A stretch of 64,000 bases of DNA from Pedobacter frigidisoli (GTDB taxonomy: Bacteria > Bacteroidota > Bacteroidia > Sphingobacteriales > Sphingobacteriaceae), in contig NZ_SJSN01000004.1 in NCBI RefSeq assembly GCF_004331675.1, positions 250,255 through 314,254 of the forward strand, given 5' to 3'. Position 1 is the first letter of the stretch. Each line of letters opens with the position of its first letter. Positions 8,819 to 17,103 of the stretch are shown here, piece after piece. The position numbers and the translations under genes were made by a program. Below the pieces are notes generated by a model. That model did not search any database. It saw only the letters and a list, made by a program, of their open reading frames with translations, and was not told where the DNA came from.

Positions 8819-9133
8819 ATGAAAAAGAATAAATCCAAGTCAAAAACCCCCTCGGCAAGCAAAAAAGCACGAAAAGAATTAGAATCGAAATTAGCTGTAG
8901 CATTTAACGAAGTTGTTGCCCCGTTTGGCAAGGCAAAAAAAACAGATAAAGTGATCGAGAAATTTGCTAAACAACTATCAAAAAGAGTTAGCATTTCGGT
9001 TAAAGATGATTCAATGGCTCCCTTTATAAAAGAAGAGAAAGCTCTAGTTGAAAAACAAAAACCAGTTATGGCTACCAAAGAAACTGTAAAAAAGACTAAA
9101 GCGGTTGAAAAAGAAGTTACCGATAAAAAATAA
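8819..9133 (+). CDS. Lysine-rich hypothetical protein, 104 aa
   Basis: The protein is very basic. It has a lysine/serine-rich N-terminus (MKKNKSKSKTPSASKKARKE), a central helix-prone stretch FNEVVAPFGKAKKTDKVIEK, and a charged tail. No membrane segment or catalytic motif is visible. The composition resembles small nucleic-acid-associated or phasin/histone-like proteins, but no function can be assigned. A TAnnTTTG box precedes it and a strong shared terminator follows. Confidence 0.65.
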   Translation: MKKNKSKSKTPSASKKARKELESKLAVAFNEVVAPFGKAKKTDKVIEKFAKQLSKRVSISVKDDSMAPFIKEEKALVEKQKPVMATKETVKKTKAVEKEVTDKK

Positions 9134-9144
9134 ATTGTTGTAAA

Positions 9145-9181
9145 CAAAAAATGCCAGATATCGCTATCTGGCATTTTTTTG
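9145..9181. terminator. Bidirectional terminator between convergent genes
   Basis: AAAAATGCCAGATA-TCGC-TATCTGGCATTTTTTT forms a long stem with A and T runs on both sides, between the stop at 9133 (+) and the stop at 9206 (-). Confidence 0.9.
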
Positions 9182-9205
9182 TAATTAGTTATACTAAAAT
9201 ATTTA

Positions 9206-10723
9206 TTAATAAGTATTTGTTTGTGGTGTAAAGCTGGCCCAACCTGTAGTCCAATCTGTAGTTCCGAATGCACCACGGTGTGTTACAACATCAAAACCAG
9301 TTAAACCTGTAAAATTTGCACCCGCTAATAAAATAGATCCCGTGTTTAAAGTTAATTTCGGTGTAGCTCCTAAATCAAAAATACTACCATCAATACCTAT
9401 ATCTTCCCATTTAGCATAAGTTTCGTTTGCAAATGAAGCTGTCTTGAACCAGACATCAATTGTTTGAGCACCAACATTACCGGTTGATTTAGTTTCAACA
9501 CCAATTGGATTAGGAAATGTAGTTGTGCCCCCAGTACCATAACCATTAGCACCCCAACCATCTACACCTGCGAGAACATTATTCTTAAGAACAAGTTCGC
9601 CATTTGCTGCATTGGCTAAAGTTGTTGCACCATCTATAAATAATCCATTTGGATACGCTGTGAATACAGAGTTGTAAATTTTTATTTTATTATTTCTTCT
9701 CAAATGCATAGCATTTTGAAATTGAGTTGAAATGGTTTTTGTTCTGTCTTTCTTTGGCCCGATAAGAGTTACGTTAGAAAACTGAGGAGACGTGTAAGGC
9801 GCAACACTTGAACCAGTTCCATCGTTATCTACTTCAAAACCATTTGAACCTGATTGATCGGCAGAATTTGCATCACGAATACCAACAGCAAACTGAACAG
9901 TACCGCGGAATCCAAAATCAACATCAAAATCATCATCAAGACCGCGATATGCAATTAAATGTTTTGCGTTAACCGTTCCACCAAACCATTCAAATGCATC
10001 ATCTAAACCGTATGAACATTGCACGAAATCAATTACAGTTCCTGTTCCAACAGAACCCATTGTTAGAGAGTTAACCTCTTGATTTGGATTTATAGGTGTA
10101 CCAGCATAATCAATTCTTACATATTTTAAGATTCCAGAGTTATCTGCATCATTTGTACCACCATGCCAACCTTCATAAGCACCTTCTAATTCTGCCTCGC
10201 CTCCAGCTTGGTTATTAGTAGCTTTTCCACATAATACCACACCACCCCAATCACCTGGTTCACGCAACCCTGGAGCACGCTCCGAAGTAAAAATGATTGG
10301 TTGAGATGCTGTACCTTCAGCGATTAACTTATTACCTCGTTGCACTACCAAAGTGCCCTTTGTTTCCCTATCTCCGATAATTACTGTACCAGCTTCAATT
10401 GTTAAGGTAATACTTTCAATTGCAGCTAAACCAGCTTTGTTTTTGGCATCTCTACCTACTCTAACAAACCCATTAAGTCTGTAAATATTGTCTTTAGTCC
10501 ATTTTGTATTAACGGTAATACTACCAGCAGCCACTTCTACAACAGGCTTAGTGAATCCAGTTGTAGGGTTTGTAACCGTTCCAGTATTAGAACCAGCCTC
10601 ATTATATTCAATGATGGTAGTTTTTTTACATGAACTAAAGATTAATGTTCCTGCCAAAACAAACATCATTGTCTTAAGGGCGTTTGCATCAAATTTTGGC
10701 TTATAAAGCTTTTTCATATTCAT
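9206..10723 (-). CDS. Outer-surface lipoprotein paired with a TonB-dependent receptor
   Basis: The 505-aa protein begins with a lipoprotein signal (MMFVLAGTLIFSSC, lipid Cys in SSCKK). The body is rich in G, T, N and V, with a beta-helix-like stretch (GTVIIGDRETKGTLVVQRG, then IIFTSE and GDWGGVVLCGKA). No catalytic motif is evident. It lies 30 nt downstream of the TonB-dependent receptor, so the two are very likely cotranscribed. Such pairs act together at the outer membrane, with the lipoprotein binding or processing the imported compound. Automated annotations sometimes call this family a multidrug transporter, which its sequence does not support. The substrate is unknown. Confidence 0.75.
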   Translation of the reverse strand: MNMKKLYKPKFDANALKTMMFVLAGTLIFSSCKKTTIIEYNEAGSNTGTVTNPTTGFTKPVVEVAAGSITVNTKWTKDNIYRLNGFVRVGRDAKNKAGLAAIESITLTIEAGTVIIGDRETKGTLVVQRGNKLIAEGTASQPIIFTSERAPGLREPGDWGGVVLCGKATNNQAGGEAELEGAYEGWHGGTNDADNSGILKYVRIDYAGTPINPNQEVNSLTMGSVGTGTVIDFVQCSYGLDDAFEWFGGTVNAKHLIAYRGLDDDFDVDFGFRGTVQFAVGIRDANSADQSGSNGFEVDNDGTGSSVAPYTSPQFSNVTLIGPKKDRTKTISTQFQNAMHLRRNNKIKIYNSVFTAYPNGLFIDGATTLANAANGELVLKNNVLAGVDGWGANGYGTGGTTTFPNPIGVETKSTGNVGAQTIDVWFKTASFANETYAKWEDIGIDGSIFDLGATPKLTLNTGSILLAGANFTGLTGFDVVTHRGAFGTTDWTTGWASFTPQTNTY

Positions 10724-10753
10724 TTTTTTGTTTTTTATATCTCTTGAGTTTTG

Positions 10754-13561
10754 TTAAAATACTTTGTAAGAAAGTGTTAATCCGAATTGACGACCACTTT
10801 TAAATTGCGCAGTAACTTGATCTACATTCTGATCAAACTTTCCATCTTGATTTCCATCTTGCATAAGGGTGAAATTTTGATTTAGCAAATCGCTAAAGTT
10901 GGCTTTCAAAGAAAGTTTGTCGGTGAAGTTTTTAGTTACGACTAAATCAACCACATTTCTTGGCATCTCATAAATGTCCCTGATCAAATCAGTACCTACA
11001 AATGCAATACGTTTTCCAGAAACATTATAAAGCAAATTGACTTGAAATTTCGACTTTATGTTATTATAAAATATAGCTGCATTTACAATGTATGGGGATT
11101 GGCCTTGCATTGGACGATCGTTAGATTGGCCAATAGCATTAGCACCGTCGAACATTACCTTACTATTGATGTAAGATGCGTTTAAGGTAAATGTAATATC
11201 ATTTAAGAATTTACTTTCGCTAATACCTGCCAATGATTTACGCATTTCTAATTCGACACCCACGTTTCTTACGTTTTGAGCGTTGTTAAAATTAAAAGAC
11301 TGTGCATTGGAACCAGGTATCGCAGTCATCTCAATTGCATCTTTAAATTTTTTATAAAAACCTGATATACTGATTAACTCACTTGTAGAAGGGTAGAATT
11401 CATATTTCAGATCGTAATTATCAATTTTTGCTGTTTTTAAATTTGGGTTACCAGCAACATTAAAGTTTTGATCAAAATCATAGAATGAAAATGGAGCAAT
11501 TTCTCTAAATTCAGGTCGGTTTAGTGTTTTACCATAAGCTAACCTAAATAGAGATTTCTCAGTAACATTGAATTGTACATTTGCAGAAGGAAGAACCCTT
11601 GTGATGTCATTGTTAACATTTACAGGACCACCAGCATCAAAACTGTTCAATTTCTGAACATTATTTTCTACTCGTGCACCTGCTACAATTGTTAATTTAT
11701 CTTTATAAGGCAAAACAAGATTGGCAAACCCTGCAAATAGTTTGTTCGAAGCATCATAATTATCATAAGGGTTTGATTTCTCATCTAATCTTATTCCTGT
11801 AGTGGTATTAATATTTTTCCAGTCAAAAAGTTCTTCAATTGATCCTTTCAGTAAAGACTGGTCAAAATTTAAAGAGTTAGCCCTTACGTAACCAATATTT
11901 CTTGATGAGAATGTTCGTTGTTTATCTTCATAGTAACCACCAACTTTTACTGAAGGTTTAAATCCTTCTGATTTAGGAGCCAAGGCTTGTTCAACATTGA
12001 ATGCACCCGTCTTTATGTCCTCATTCATTTTCGAATAAAATCTTCCTAAGAATTCGGGTTGAGCACCGCCCGTTGGAACAAAAATATTGAAAGTTCCATC
12101 ACCGTTAGAAAGCGTCCTGTAACGTGAATAATCTGGTTGATCTCTAAAAGATTTACTATAACCCGCAACCCAATCAAACTTTGTCGTTTCATTATTGAAT
12201 TTATGAGCTCCAGACAATTGACCAGAATATATGCCACGATACAATACGTTAGATGCATAATTGGCATAAGACTGTTGTTTTTCTTCACCCATACGACTCA
12301 CATACTGCGATGTACCCAACTGATTATATAAGTTTTTAAATTCGAATGTGTTGTTATTATCAAGTTTAAAAGCCCAATTATGCACGATACCTAAACGTAC
12401 ATTGTAAGTATATTGATTATCGTTATATCTGTAATTTTCTTCAGCAATTTGTGAGATGGGATCGTAAACTTCATAGTTCCCTCTAAAAACTGCATTATTT
12501 GTTTTACTATTGCTATAAGTAATTGCCGTAATGTTACCCAATAGTTTATTGTTGATATTAAAACGTTTACTACCATAAATATTTAGTTTCTGATCTAAGT
12601 TTGCGGTATTGGCATCTGGAACCCAATTGTTTCTTAGGGCATGACCTGCTGCATTTAGTTGACTAGCATTGGCATTGTTTAGATTCGAAGGGAAGTTTAC
12701 GGGCAAATCATTATCTCCAGTATTGAAACCCGTGAAATACAGGCTTCCAGTATTGGTTCTCTTAAAATCTTTAAAAGTTGCATTTTGGCGATAACTCGTA
12801 CCATAATCAATGGTCAATCGGTCATCATCAGGAATACTCTTAAGAAAAACTTTAACTACACCGCCAGCAAAATCGGCTGGAATATCTGCAGAAGGGCTCT
12901 TGTAAACCAGTACACGATCTATTTGATTGCTTGGGATTAAATCAAAAGAAAAAGATCTAACATCAGTTTCTAAACTTGGAGCAGTTACATTATTTAATTG
13001 AACATTATTGTAACGCTCTGATAAACCACGAATATTTATGAAACGATTATCAACGATTGTGATACCTGGAACACGCTTAACAACTTGTGCTGCATCAGAA
13101 TCTCCTGATCGCTGGATTGTTTGTGATGAAACACCATTCGCTATAGATTGAGATTTTTTTAGCTCAGCTAAAAGTGATACTTCGGTACCAGTTTTTCTAG
13201 TACCTGTAACAACAACATCATTCAAGGTAGATTGATCATCTTCCATAACAACATTAATCATTGTTGTTTTTCCTGAAGTAACGATAACATTTGGGATTAT
13301 TTGTTTTTTAAACGAAATAAAAGAAAAGCTTATTCTGTAAGTTCCAGCTTTTACAGTATTTAAAGTGTAATTTCCATCTGCATCACTTGTAGTACCGATT
13401 GAGGTTCCTTCAATTAATACCGACAAACCGACTAAGGTTTGGCCTGTAGTTTTATCTGTTATTTTACCAGAAATTTTACCTGTTTGCGCATAAGCTACTA
13501 TGCTTAGAAATGAAATCAACATTGTTAATGCCGATCTTTTAAAAATTGTGATTAAGTCCAA
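10754..13561 (-). CDS. TonB-dependent outer-membrane receptor with N-terminal carboxypeptidase-regulatory-like domain
   Basis: The 935-aa protein starts at a TTG (13561) with a signal peptide ending VAYAQ. Residues about 27-115 are a CarboxypepD-like domain (GKISGKITDKTTGQTLVG). A plug domain follows (about 130-260; INIRGLSERYNNVQLNNV), then a 22-strand-type barrel ending in a terminal aromatic (LTLSYKVF). It imports a large ligand energised by TonB-ExbBD. It is not a classic SusC, because it lacks a SusD partner; the downstream lipoprotein takes that place. Early barrel strands carry many N and D residues, usual for this group. The ligand cannot be predicted. Confidence 0.9.
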   Translation of the reverse strand: MDLITIFKRSALTMLISFLSIVAYAQTGKISGKITDKTTGQTLVGLSVLIEGTSIGTTSDADGNYTLNTVKAGTYRISFSFISFKKQIIPNVIVTSGKTTMINVVMEDDQSTLNDVVVTGTRKTGTEVSLLAELKKSQSIANGVSSQTIQRSGDSDAAQVVKRVPGITIVDNRFINIRGLSERYNNVQLNNVTAPSLETDVRSFSFDLIPSNQIDRVLVYKSPSADIPADFAGGVVKVFLKSIPDDDRLTIDYGTSYRQNATFKDFKRTNTGSLYFTGFNTGDNDLPVNFPSNLNNANASQLNAAGHALRNNWVPDANTANLDQKLNIYGSKRFNINNKLLGNITAITYSNSKTNNAVFRGNYEVYDPISQIAEENYRYNDNQYTYNVRLGIVHNWAFKLDNNNTFEFKNLYNQLGTSQYVSRMGEEKQQSYANYASNVLYRGIYSGQLSGAHKFNNETTKFDWVAGYSKSFRDQPDYSRYRTLSNGDGTFNIFVPTGGAQPEFLGRFYSKMNEDIKTGAFNVEQALAPKSEGFKPSVKVGGYYEDKQRTFSSRNIGYVRANSLNFDQSLLKGSIEELFDWKNINTTTGIRLDEKSNPYDNYDASNKLFAGFANLVLPYKDKLTIVAGARVENNVQKLNSFDAGGPVNVNNDITRVLPSANVQFNVTEKSLFRLAYGKTLNRPEFREIAPFSFYDFDQNFNVAGNPNLKTAKIDNYDLKYEFYPSTSELISISGFYKKFKDAIEMTAIPGSNAQSFNFNNAQNVRNVGVELEMRKSLAGISESKFLNDITFTLNASYINSKVMFDGANAIGQSNDRPMQGQSPYIVNAAIFYNNIKSKFQVNLLYNVSGKRIAFVGTDLIRDIYEMPRNVVDLVVTKNFTDKLSLKANFSDLLNQNFTLMQDGNQDGKFDQNVDQVTAQFKSGRQFGLTLSYKVF

Positions 13562-13672
13562 TTTGCCTGTGTTTTATTTTAGGCAAAGCTATTACCACAA
13601 TGTTAGCTCTATGTTAGATGTTAATTAAGCTTTGTTTAGCTAAAGGTTAATTTAATGTTACCCACTTTAGGT

Positions 13673-14188
13673 TTAGTACTTAATGCCTGCCTTCTTGCAA
13701 ATGAAATGCAATAACCAAATCGGACCAATTAACAGGAACTTAACATCATCTAAAAATGATGGTTTTTTACCTTCAATTTTATGTCCGATAAATTGACCAA
13801 CCCAAGCCGCGACAAATATGGCCGCATAAATGGCATAAGCAGTTCCACTGCCCAAACCCACAGCTTGTTCAATCTTTACAATGATGTAACTCATTAAGCC
13901 TACTACCCAAATCATTAGAAAAAACAATACGGGTGAGAGTGTGAAATAGTAGTATAAGCTAAAAGCCAAAAGAAAAGATGCCCAATTAAAAAACCCATTA
14001 TAATTCCCTAAGAAACCAAGATGAGGAAATGGAATTTGCCAAATTAAACCAAGCAAACTGAATACAATTAATGGAACACAAATCCAATGCACCAACTTAT
14101 TGGTTGGGTTTTGATGGCTCTCGGCATACTTATCAAAAAGTACATCAACAGGACGTTTTGGTTCTATTTGGATAGTTGGCTTGCTCAT
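13673..14188 (-). CDS. Mpo1-like (DUF962/YGL010w family) membrane protein
   Basis: The 171-aa protein has several hydrophobic helices. It also has the family signatures YAESHQNPTNKLVHWICVP near residues 18-36 and QFIGHKIEGKKPSF near 132-145, which supply conserved histidines. The yeast homologue Mpo1 is an Fe(II)-dependent dioxygenase that alpha-oxidises 2-hydroxy fatty acids, so a lipid-oxidising role at the inner membrane is possible. It is a single gene, upstream on the minus strand of no clear partner. The family assignment is good; the reaction here is inferred. Confidence 0.8.
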   Translation of the reverse strand: MSKPTIQIEPKRPVDVLFDKYAESHQNPTNKLVHWICVPLIVFSLLGLIWQIPFPHLGFLGNYNGFFNWASFLLAFSLYYYFTLSPVLFFLMIWVVGLMSYIIVKIEQAVGLGSGTAYAIYAAIFVAAWVGQFIGHKIEGKKPSFLDDVKFLLIGPIWLLHFICKKAGIKY

Positions 14189-14321
14189 AATGTAAAAATA
14201 TGAAAAATATTTGTGTGGTTTAGCTAATTTTCAACCACAGATTACATGGATAAATGGAGATTGAAAAAGAATGGCTAATACAATTCCAGCTATCCCAGTT
14301 AACGTCGACTATCTCATCCGA

Positions 14322-14425
14322 CGTCATTTCGAGCGAAGCCGAGAAATCTTTGGACTTAACACGTCGTTAAAAACAAACTTAAAAGATTTCTCCTTTCCAC
14401 TGCGTTTCAATCTAAAAGACGGGAT
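14322..14425. repeat. Palindromic repeat, TCATTTCGAGCGAAGCCGAGAAATC family
   Basis: The left part CGTCATTTCGAGCGAAGC-CGAGAAATCTTT and the later AAAAGATTTCTC...GCGTTTC form an imperfect inverted repeat. The same words recur in inverted order at 19716-19811, so this is one member of a dispersed non-coding family. Confidence 0.75.
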
Positions 14426-14500
14426 AATAGATAGCAATACAAAATTACTTACTAATTAAAATCTGCGTTAATCTTTTTAGTCTGCGGGAGAACTAAAACG

Positions 14501-14530
14501 AAAAAAGCGATGGAAAACTCCATCGCTTTA
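14501..14530 (-). terminator. Terminator of rny
   Basis: AAAGCGATGGA-AAAC-TCCATCGCTTT forms an 11-bp stem. The minus-strand side continues into six T. It lies about 50 nt after the rny stop. Confidence 0.85.
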
Positions 14531-14580
14531 TAATCTGTGTAATCAATCGCCTTAGCGTAAAATCAGTGGAATTATCTTCC

Positions 14581-16152
14581 TTACTTAGCAAAAGCTACTG
14601 AACGTGTTTCTCTAATTACGGTAACCTTAATCTGTCCTGGATAAGTCATCTCTGTTTGAATACGAGTTGAAATATCTGCAGCCAATAATTCTGCCTGTGC
14701 ATCTGTAATTCTTTCACTTTCTACAATCACCCGAAGTTCTCTTCCTGCTTGGATAGCAAATGTTTTCTCTACACCTGGGTAAGATAAAGCCAGTTCTTCA
14801 AGATCTTTCAAACGTTTAATGTAACTTTCTACCACTTCTCTACGTGCACCCGGACGAGCACCTGAAATGGCATCACAAGCCTGAATAATTGGAGAAATCA
14901 TCGATGTCATTTCGATTTCATCGTGGTGGGCACCAATTGCATTACAAATTTCAGGATGTTCCTTATATTTTTCGGCCAATTGCATCCCCAAAATTGCGTG
15001 AGGCAATTCAGGATTATCATCAGGCACTTTACCAATATCATGTAGTAATCCAGCACGTTTTGCCATCTTCGCATTTAAGCCCAATTCTGCTGCCATTGTA
15101 GCACAGAAATTAGCCACCTCACGCGAGTGATGTAAAAGATTTTGTCCGTAAGACGAACGGTAACGCATACGTCCAACCATACGAATCAATTCAGGATGTA
15201 AACCGTGGATACCTAAATCAATAACCGTACGTTCGCCGATTTCTACAATCTCATCTTCAATTTGTTTTTTGGTTTTAGCCACCACCTCTTCAATACGAGC
15301 TGGGTGAATACGACCATCTGTTACCAAACGGTGTAAAGCCAAGCGGGCAATCTCTCTTCTTACTGGGTCGAAACCCGATAAAATAATGGCCTCAGGCGTA
15401 TCATCAACAATAATCTCGATACCTGTAGCCGCTTCTAAAGCACGGATATTTCTACCCTCTCTACCAATCACGCGACCTTTAATCTCGTCACTTTCAATAT
15501 GGAAAATAGAAACCGAATTTTCAATCGCAGCTTCAGTTGCTGTACGTTGAATGGTTTGAATAACCACTTTCTTAGCTTCTTTACTGGCAGTAAGTTTTGC
15601 CTCATCCACAATATCCTTAATCTGGATCATGGCTTGAGTGCGAGCAACTTCCTTTAAATTATCTACCAACTGGTTTTTAGCTTCCTCAGCAGATAGGCCA
15701 GCAATGGTTTCCAGCTGTGTTAAATGTTGATTTTTTAATACCTCAACTTCTTCTTGTTTTTTAACAGCAATTTCAGTCTGCTTCTCTAGATTAACCTTTT
15801 GTTTATCTAAATCTTGTTCCTTTTTGTTGAAGTTTTCCATACGCTGATTTACCGATTGCTCTTTCTGCTTCATGGTATTTTCACGCTGGTTGATGTTATT
15901 ATTCTTCGCATTCACTTCTTGCTCATGCTCTGCTTTCAATTGCAAAAACTTCTCTTTTGCTTCTAAAAGTTTATTCTTTTTTAAGATTTCTGCATTGTTC
16001 TCTGCATCTTTTAAAATCTTTTTAACTTTATTTTGGGCTGCAACTTCTTGCCCCTTTAATAAGTTACGTAGTAGGAACCTACCTACTGCTATACCGATAC
16101 CTAAGCCTGCTATTAGGGCAAATATGTATCCTAGAATTTCCGTTATCTCCAT
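14581..16152 (-). CDS. rny: Ribonuclease Y
   Basis: The 523-aa protein has the standard RNase Y order. An N-terminal membrane helix (about 4-25, [19 protein letters not shown]) is followed by a long coiled coil (about 40-150), a KH domain near 215-275 ([16 protein letters not shown]) and an HD domain ([22 protein letters not shown], then AHHDEIE). It initiates endonucleolytic mRNA decay from the inner membrane. The gene follows zapA after a gap of about 300 nt that carries a possible terminator and a repeat, so it may have its own promoter or rely on read-through. Confidence 0.96.
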   Translation of the reverse strand: MEITEILGYIFALIAGLGIGIAVGRFLLRNLLKGQEVAAQNKVKKILKDAENNAEILKKNKLLEAKEKFLQLKAEHEQEVNAKNNNINQRENTMKQKEQSVNQRMENFNKKEQDLDKQKVNLEKQTEIAVKKQEEVEVLKNQHLTQLETIAGLSAEEAKNQLVDNLKEVARTQAMIQIKDIVDEAKLTASKEAKKVVIQTIQRTATEAAIENSVSIFHIESDEIKGRVIGREGRNIRALEAATGIEIIVDDTPEAIILSGFDPVRREIARLALHRLVTDGRIHPARIEEVVAKTKKQIEDEIVEIGERTVIDLGIHGLHPELIRMVGRMRYRSSYGQNLLHHSREVANFCATMAAELGLNAKMAKRAGLLHDIGKVPDDNPELPHAILGMQLAEKYKEHPEICNAIGAHHDEIEMTSMISPIIQACDAISGARPGARREVVESYIKRLKDLEELALSYPGVEKTFAIQAGRELRVIVESERITDAQAELLAADISTRIQTEMTYPGQIKVTVIRETRSVAFAK

Positions 16153-16325
16153 TTTGTTTTTTAAGTAAAAAAAAACCGCTGCTAATTTTTATAAGTCTCA
16201 TTATTTTAAACCTCAACTAAGCATAATTGGGATTTAAGCCATTTTCAGGTGCATAAAGCAGATGAAATACGCCCTCTTAACCCCATAGATATTGAAGTGT
16301 TAAGTTTTATAAATTTTGAAACTCA

Positions 16326-16350
16326 AAAAACTAGCCGCGGCTATGTTTTT
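16326..16350 (-). terminator. Probable terminator after zapA
   Basis: Self-complementary sequence TAGCCGCGGCTA is flanked by A and T runs, about 105 nt after the zapA stop on the minus strand. The arms contain one mismatch. Confidence 0.5.
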
Positions 16351-16370
16351 ATGCTAATTATCATAAGCTG

Positions 16371-16436
16371 TCGTCATGCTGAAATTCATTTCAGCATTTT
16401 ATTAATTAAGGCTCTGAAACAAGTTCAGAGTGACGA
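16371..16436. repeat. Palindromic repeat, GTCATGCTGAA / TTCAG...TGACG family
   Basis: CGTCATGCTGAAATTCATTT with CAGCAT, followed by CTCTGAAACAAGTTCAGAG and TGACG, gives two nested hairpins closed by CGTCA/TGACG. This type is distinct from the TCATTTCGAG family. A degraded relative may lie at 23366-23412. Confidence 0.7.
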
Positions 16437-16456
16437 GTCGCCTAAAGAACGAACCT

Positions 16457-16747
16457 TTATTTGGTGAAAAAACCATTGAGTAAAACATCCAATTCTTCAA
16501 CTTTATCGGCAACAGCAGTATCTTGGTTTTGCACTTTATTTTCAGTCCTTAATACGGCGGTTGCGTAATGCAAAACTGCCATAGAAAGAAGATCCTGCTT
16601 ATCTCTAACCGCATAATTATCTTGATAATCTTTTATGCGCTCATTGATCATTTTAGCTGCCCGTCTCACAATTTCTTCCTCTTCTGTATTCACCTTTAGG
16701 GGATAAATACGGTCGGAAATGGTTATTTTAATCGAGATTTCTCCCAT
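16457..16747 (-). CDS. zapA: Cell division protein ZapA
   Basis: The 96-aa protein has the ZapA layout: an N-terminal beta-hairpin (ISIKITISDRIYPLKVN), a short globular helix part (EEEIVRRAAKMINERIKDY), then a long C-terminal coiled coil. ZapA bundles FtsZ filaments at the division ring. It lies 34 nt after the coiled-coil gene and downstream of pheT, a gene order I recall from other Bacteroidota. Confidence 0.9.
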   Translation of the reverse strand: MGEISIKITISDRIYPLKVNTEEEEIVRRAAKMINERIKDYQDNYAVRDKQDLLSMAVLHYATAVLRTENKVQNQDTAVADKVEELDVLLNGFFTK

Positions 16748-16781
16748 TTGTTAGCTTAGTTTCTGATTACCACGCATCATT

Positions 16782-17072
16782 TTATTTTTTAAGTAATGCG
16801 ATACTTTTATCAATCTCCCGCACAAAATCGTTAATCTTTTGTTTAATATCAAGCGACTTCTCACTTGTGCCCTCTATACTTTTAGCCAATTTTGTAACCC
16901 TTAATTTTTCATCAAGCTCTACATTTTTGCCTTTCGAAGTATCAAGCGCAACTTTTAACGATTGATTTTCAAGCTTTAATAAATCATTTTCTTCTTGTAG
17001 TGCATTACATAACTCGATTAATCGAGCTGCTTTTTGTAATACCTTATCTAATTGATCTGCAACAGAAGTCAT
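16782..17072 (-). CDS. Small coiled-coil protein between pheT and zapA
   Basis: The 96-aa protein is almost entirely heptad-like (LIELCNALQEENDLLKLENQ, residues about 17-36) and soluble. Its place next to zapA and its coiled-coil nature suggest a ZapB-like division factor, but sequence similarity to ZapB cannot be claimed by eye. It starts 31 nt after the pheT stop, so it belongs to the same operon. Confidence 0.75.
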   Translation of the reverse strand: MTSVADQLDKVLQKAARLIELCNALQEENDLLKLENQSLKVALDTSKGKNVELDEKLRVTKLAKSIEGTSEKSLDIKQKINDFVREIDKSIALLKK

Positions 17073-17103
17073 GAATTTATTTCTAAAAATACGAATTTAT
17101 ATT

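Larger units (their letters stand above)
14189..14580. other. Intergenic interval with repeat and terminator
   Basis: I find no real gene. The open frame at 14271-14459 runs across the palindromic repeat and is not credible. The interval also holds the rny terminator, and a CGTCG/CGACG small inverted pair just before the repeat. Confidence 0.6.
16153..16456. other. Interval between zapA and rny
   Basis: It contains a palindromic AAAACTAGCC-GC-GGCTATGTTTTT hairpin (16326-16350), probably a terminator for zapA, and the repeat at 16371-16436. The remaining 170 nt upstream of rny show no ORF. I looked for a 6S-like RNA here but could not draw a convincing fold. Confidence 0.5.

Noticed and set aside
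14271..14459. Plus-strand ORF of 62 codons
   Set aside because: It runs through the palindromic repeat and the peptide is low-complexity noise from the repeat arms.
16153..16320. 6S RNA between zapA and rny
   Set aside because: The location is tempting because ssrS often lies near zapA, but I could not draw a long closed stem with a central bubble, and no promoter box was visible.
16249..16467. Plus-strand ORF of 72 codons between rny and zapA
   Set aside because: It crosses a probable terminator and the TCATGCTGAA repeat and overlaps zapA antisense.
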